From assembly GCA_003241055.1 (NCBI GenBank), contig QFOD01000027.1:1-62003 (forward strand): a stretch of 62,003 bases of DNA, given 5' to 3'. Origin of the DNA: Roseateles depolymerans. GTDB taxonomy: Bacteria > Pseudomonadota > Gammaproteobacteria > Burkholderiales > Burkholderiaceae_C. Positions 58,680 to 62,003 of the stretch are shown piece by piece. Within the stretch, counting starts at the first letter, position 1; each line of letters starts with the position of its first letter. The translations under genes were made by a program, and so were the position numbers. The notes below the pieces were generated by a model. It did not search any database. It worked only from the letters and a program-made list of their open reading frames with translations, and was not told the origin of the DNA.

Positions 58680-60617
58680 ATGAGACTCAGTGCAATCAGC
58701 GCACTTTTGGCGGCGGCACTGCTGGGGCTGGCGCACCTGACGGCCGCCGGCGCAGATCAGACGGACGCCACGGATGCCGACGCGCCGATCCGGCTCAAGC
58801 AGACCACCACTGAGTCAACGCAAAGCCAGTCTCAACGACGGACCGACGGCAGCAACGCCGATCAGGACGATCGAGATACGCGCTCCGGCAACACGCGAGA
58901 CGGGAAGACCATTCGCGACGGCCGCGATGACAAGGACTCGCTGGAGGACCGCAACAAGCTGGACTCGCGGGACCGCATGCTGCGCCCGCAACCGAATGAG
59001 TTTGAACGCTACGTCAGCACCTTGGCCAAGCGGAGTACCCGCAGGCTGGGCATGGACCTGCTTCAAACCCCCGAGAACCGGGTGAGCACGGAAGCTGGGC
59101 GCCAGATTCCTGCCGACTATCTGATCGGCATCGGCGACGAACTCCAGATCACCGCCTGGGGCTCGCTAGATGCCGACCTCAGAGCCACCGTTGATCGCGC
59201 CGGACGCGTTGTCATTCCCCGCGTCGGTCCGGTGATGGTGCTCGGCGTGCGCTACGCAGACCTGAACGATGTGCTGGCTCGCCGAATCAGCCAAGTGTTT
59301 CGCAGTTTTCAGGTCAGCGCTACTTTGGCGCGCGTACGCAATATGCGTATTTACGTGACTGGCTTCGCCGCCCAGCCAGGAGCTCACACGGTGAGCAGTT
59401 TGTCGACCGTGATGTCGGCACTGATCCAGGTCGGCGGACCATCGAATGCCGGCAGCTTCCGGAACATCGAATTGCGCCGGGCCGGACGCCCCGCACAGCC
59501 CTTCGATCTGTATGCACTGCTGCTCAAGGGTGACCGAGGAGCAGACCTCGCCATGCAGCCCGACGACGTGCTGCACATTGGCGCCATCGGCCCTCAGGTG
59601 GCCGTGATCGGCAGCGTGAACTCGCCGGGCATCGTCGAACTGCGCCAAAACGAACGCCTGTCCGAGGTGCTGGACCTGGTCGGCGGATTCAGTGCAGTTG
59701 CAGACCGCACCCGCATCTCCCTGGAAAAGCTCAGTGATCGGCTGGACCGCCGAGTGCGTGAAATCAAGATGCCGGACGGCGCCTCACTGAAAGCCGAAGA
59801 TGGCGACGTGCTGCAGGCGTTCAGCAACGTCAGCACCGCCTTGCCGCAGTACAAGCAGTTCAAACGCGTGAAGGTTGAAGGCGAGGTCGCCCGACCTGGC
59901 GAATATCTTCTGCCGCCGACAGCCACGCTTCTGGATGCCATCAACGCTGCAGGCGGCCTGACCCCCGACGCCTTCCTATATGGCACCGAGTTCTCTCGCG
60001 AGAGCGTCCGGCGCACGCAGCAGGAAAACTACGACCGCGCATTGCGCGACCTGGAAGCCGAATTCGCCCGGAATTCGCTGACACCGACGAGTGGCGGCGA
60101 CGCGAACTCGCTAGCGATGCGCGACACCAGCGTGACACGCTTCCTGTCCAACCTGCGGGCGGCCAAACCCACTGGGCGCGTCGTGATGGAACTGTCCCCC
60201 GAATCCAAGACCCTGCCCACGCTGATGGTTGAAGACGGAGACCGATTGATGGTCCCGCCCCAGCCGCGAACGGTCGGCGTGTTTGGCAGCGTTTTCAACG
60301 CAGGTTCCTACCTGTGGAAGCAGGACGCCACGTTGTCTGACATGTTGAAGTCGGCCGGTGGCATGAAGCGAGGCGCAGACAGCAGCGGCACCTTCGTCGT
60401 GCGGGCGAATGGCAGCGTGGTCAGTGCACGCCAGACCCGTAGCGGCTGGCTCAGCGTAGGGAATTCGATGTTGGACGTGCCCGCCCTCCCAGGCGACACC
60501 CTGTTCGTTCCGGAAGAGCTGGACCGCACGACCTTTGTTCAGGAGGCCAAGGACTGGACGCAGATCCTCTATCAGATGGGCCTGGGCGTTGCCGCACTCA
60601 AGACGCTGAAGAATTGA
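58680..60617 (+). CDS. SLBB-domain polysaccharide export protein (Wza-like)
   Basis: A 645-residue periplasmic/outer-membrane export protein, much longer than Wza because of extra SLBB repeats. A signal peptide ends near residue 24. Residues about 25-105 are a charged Asp/Arg/Thr/Ser low-complexity region. The poly-export domain is IPADYLIGIGDELQITAWGS and VDRAGRVVIPRVGPVMVLG, followed by three or more SLBB repeats (GFAAQPGAHTVSS, VIGSVNSPGIVELRQ, VEGEVARPGEYLLPP, VFGSVFNAGSYLWKQ). No lipobox is visible. The Wzz-like gene begins just after its stop, so the two work together. Confidence 0.92.
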   Translation: MRLSAISALLAAALLGLAHLTAAGADQTDATDADAPIRLKQTTTESTQSQSQRRTDGSNADQDDRDTRSGNTRDGKTIRDGRDDKDSLEDRNKLDSRDRMLRPQPNEFERYVSTLAKRSTRRLGMDLLQTPENRVSTEAGRQIPADYLIGIGDELQITAWGSLDADLRATVDRAGRVVIPRVGPVMVLGVRYADLNDVLARRISQVFRSFQVSATLARVRNMRIYVTGFAAQPGAHTVSSLSTVMSALIQVGGPSNAGSFRNIELRRAGRPAQPFDLYALLLKGDRGADLAMQPDDVLHIGAIGPQVAVIGSVNSPGIVELRQNERLSEVLDLVGGFSAVADRTRISLEKLSDRLDRRVREIKMPDGASLKAEDGDVLQAFSNVSTALPQYKQFKRVKVEGEVARPGEYLLPPTATLLDAINAAGGLTPDAFLYGTEFSRESVRRTQQENYDRALRDLEAEFARNSLTPTSGGDANSLAMRDTSVTRFLSNLRAAKPTGRVVMELSPESKTLPTLMVEDGDRLMVPPQPRTVGVFGSVFNAGSYLWKQDATLSDMLKSAGGMKRGADSSGTFVVRANGSVVSARQTRSGWLSVGNSMLDVPALPGDTLFVPEELDRTTFVQEAKDWTQILYQMGLGVAALKTLKN

Positions 60618-60622
60618 TCCCG

Positions 60623-61735
60623 ATGTCTGAATTTCCGACGTCAGCGGGCGACGCGCGCCCGCAGCAGATGATGATGAACCTGCCCCACCTGCCCCGCGTC
60701 GCCAAGGTCAGCATCGCCAGCGCAGCTGCACTGGCGCTGGCGGCCTACGGCATCTGCTTCCTGGTTCCGCCGACCTTCACAGGTCGCACCACCTTCATCA
60801 CCCCACAACCGCAGCAGAATCAGGCGGCTTCCGCGCTGGCCTCACTGGGCGCGCTGTCCGGTTTCATGGGGGGATCGCTGGGCAACCGCACTTCTGCGGA
60901 TCAGTATGTCGCGTTGATGCTCAGTGACACCGTCACCGGCCGACTCGTCGAACGTTTCAAGCTGCAAGAGCTTTACGACACCAAGTTTCCCTCGGATGCT
61001 CGAAAGAGCCTGATCAGCCGCAGCCGCATCGTGCCGGGCAAGAAGGACGGCATGATCAGTGTCGAGGTCGACGACCGCACGCCAGAACGTGCCGCGGAAC
61101 TCGCCAATGCCTATGTCGAGGAACTGCGCAAGCTGACCAATGGGCTCGCGCTTTCAGAAGCTCAGCAGCGCCGGGTGTTTTTCGAAGCCCAACTCAAGCA
61201 GGCCCGTCAGGATCTGACGACCGCCCAGTTGCGCCTGCAAAAAACAGGCTTCAATGCTGCCGCACTCAAGGCAGCGCCTCAGGCTGAGGCCGATGCCTTC
61301 GCCAAGACCCGAGCCGAAGCTGCGGCAGCTGAAGTACGGCTCAGCATGCTCAAGCGCCGCCTGACTTCTCAGGCCCCGGAAGTTCAGTCCCAGGAATCTG
61401 CGTTGGCGGCGTTGCGAGCTCAACTGGCCTCGCAGGAGCGCGCCGGCACCGACAACAGCGGCCAGGACTACGTCAGTGCATTGCGTGAGTTCAAGTATCA
61501 GGAACTGCTGATGGAGATCTACGCCCGGCAGTTCGAGACGGCTCGCATGGACGAGGCGCGCGAAGGAGCCCTCATTCAGGTGGTGGATCGCGCAAGCCCG
61601 CCGGACCGCCGCTCCAAGCCTCAGCGCATGCTGGTTGCGGCGGCCACCTTCGTCGTTGCGCTGATCCTGATTCCGGGTCTTTGGATCGGATCCGCGATGC
61701 TGGGGCTGGGTTCGGCCCGCCGCCGTCCCCGCTGA
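60623..61735 (+). CDS. Wzz-family chain-length determinant
   Basis: A 370-residue inner-membrane co-polymerase of the Wzz/KpsE type. Helix 1 (about 30-50, VSIASAAALALAAYGICFLV) is followed by a periplasmic domain and a long coiled coil (about 180-290), and helix 2 (about 334-357, MLVAAATFVVALILIPGLWI) ends at a basic tail (GSARRRPR). No kinase domain is attached. The ATG at 60623 follows the Wza-like stop by five bases; a TTG at 60614 could start an overlap version. It fits export and length control of the second polymer. Confidence 0.92.
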   Translation: MSEFPTSAGDARPQQMMMNLPHLPRVAKVSIASAAALALAAYGICFLVPPTFTGRTTFITPQPQQNQAASALASLGALSGFMGGSLGNRTSADQYVALMLSDTVTGRLVERFKLQELYDTKFPSDARKSLISRSRIVPGKKDGMISVEVDDRTPERAAELANAYVEELRKLTNGLALSEAQQRRVFFEAQLKQARQDLTTAQLRLQKTGFNAAALKAAPQAEADAFAKTRAEAAAAEVRLSMLKRRLTSQAPEVQSQESALAALRAQLASQERAGTDNSGQDYVSALREFKYQELLMEIYARQFETARMDEAREGALIQVVDRASPPDRRSKPQRMLVAAATFVVALILIPGLWIGSAMLGLGSARRRPR

Positions 61736-61792
61736 ACTCCATCCTTTCCGACCCGGGCCGCCATGGCCTCCGGGTGACAATAGGGACTTCCA

Positions 61793-61814
61793 CCCCATTC
61801 ACGATTGAATGGGG
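61793..61814 (+). promoter_or_regulatory. hairpin upstream of the right gmd
   Basis: A perfect nine-base stem, CCCCATTCA with TGAATGGGG, closes a four-base CGAT loop, 33 bases before the gmd start. No U-tract follows, so it is more likely a leader structure or operator than a terminator. The rest of the 112-base gap contains only a weak GACAAT hexamer (61775-61780). Confidence 0.45.
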
Positions 61815-61847
61815 CTGCGTCCCGCTTTACTGCGCCATTCCGACTGT

Positions 61848-62003
61848 ATGACCAAGAACAAGACCGCCCTGATCACCGGCGTGACCGGCCAAGACGGTGC
61901 GTACCTGGCCGAGCTGCTGCTGAGCAAGGGCTACGAGGTGCACGGCATCAAGCGCCGGGCGTCGTCGTTCAACACCGACCGCATCGACCACCTCTACCAG
62001 GAC
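61848..62003 (+). CDS. gmd: GDP-mannose 4,6-dehydratase, N-terminal fragment (right copy)
   Basis: The first 52 codons of a second gmd gene that runs off the right edge. The translation starts MTKNKTALITGVTGQDGAYL and then equals the left copy through HGIKRRASSFNTDR and HLYQD. It differs from the left copy at the first residues (MTKNKT against MSPKV) and by one silent base at 61904, so it is a true paralogue and not the same gene read twice. It follows the Wzz-like gene on the same strand and should provide deoxysugar precursors for the second polysaccharide locus. Confidence 0.94.
   Translation, partial: MTKNKTALITGVTGQDGAYLAELLLSKGYEVHGIKRRASSFNTDRIDHLYQD

Noticed and set aside
1..62003. 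Terminal inverted repeats of a giant mobile element
   Set aside because: The inverted ends are coding gmd sequence with different flanks, no transposase is present, and the interior is core chromosome.

Overview
The window is about 62 kb of very GC-rich, densely coding DNA. It looks like the chromosome of a Burkholderiales betaproteobacterium, probably of the Rubrivivax/Roseateles/Leptothrix group. The evidence is the long collinear block yceD-rpmF-plsX-fabHDG-acpP-fabF-rpoE-rseA-mucD-lepA-lepB-DUF4845-rnc-era-recO-pdxJ-acpS, the rne/rluC pair, an exosortase-B type eps operon and PEP-CTERM proteins. The group assignment is inference; the gene calls rest on motifs read in the translations.

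Layout. Positions 1-6022 (minus strand) hold an exopolysaccharide/exosortase operon, epsD-epsE-epsF-epsG-xrtB-epsI-gmd, with gmd cut by the window edge. Positions 6215-15642 carry ubiE, a DUF971 gene, a HIT protein and a 1290-residue FAD/Fe-S oxidoreductase; a PstS-like gene, an M13 peptidase and a small secreted protein lie between them. Positions 15706-27526 are accessory: a glycerophosphodiesterase, a TIKI/ChaN-like protein, two PEP-CTERM proteins, a histidine acid phosphatase divergent from a TonB-dependent receptor, an MFS/GNAT pair and a gamma-glutamyltransferase interrupted in frame by a palindromic element. Positions 27557-34268 hold sppA, a Rieske protein, a phosphatase and rluC, divergent from rne with a 660-base structured leader. 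Positions 34296-37670 hold a POT peptide transporter and a membrane-anchored ClpP-like protein.

Positions 37698-54554 form one 17-kb minus-strand housekeeping run: fatty-acid synthesis, the sigma-E envelope-stress module, translation and RNA processing, and DNA repair. One long gap, between mucD and lepA, contains a convincing candidate small RNA and a tandem ATCCACA hairpin cluster. Positions 54587-57422 carry a Maf pyrophosphatase, an RsmI-like methylase and an RhlE helicase. Positions 57465-62003 start a second polysaccharide locus: an initiating glycosyl-1-phosphate transferase, Wza-like and Wzz-like proteins, and a second gmd.

The genes fit a surface-polysaccharide and protein-sorting theme around a housekeeping core. 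EpsD-G and the right-hand Wza/Wzz pair would control export and chain length of two polymers, both drawing on GDP-mannose through gmd. XrtB could sort the two PEP-CTERM proteins. The two window ends are inverted copies of the same gmd 5' region, with 99 identical bases, so the window is probably a whole contig that ends in a repeat.
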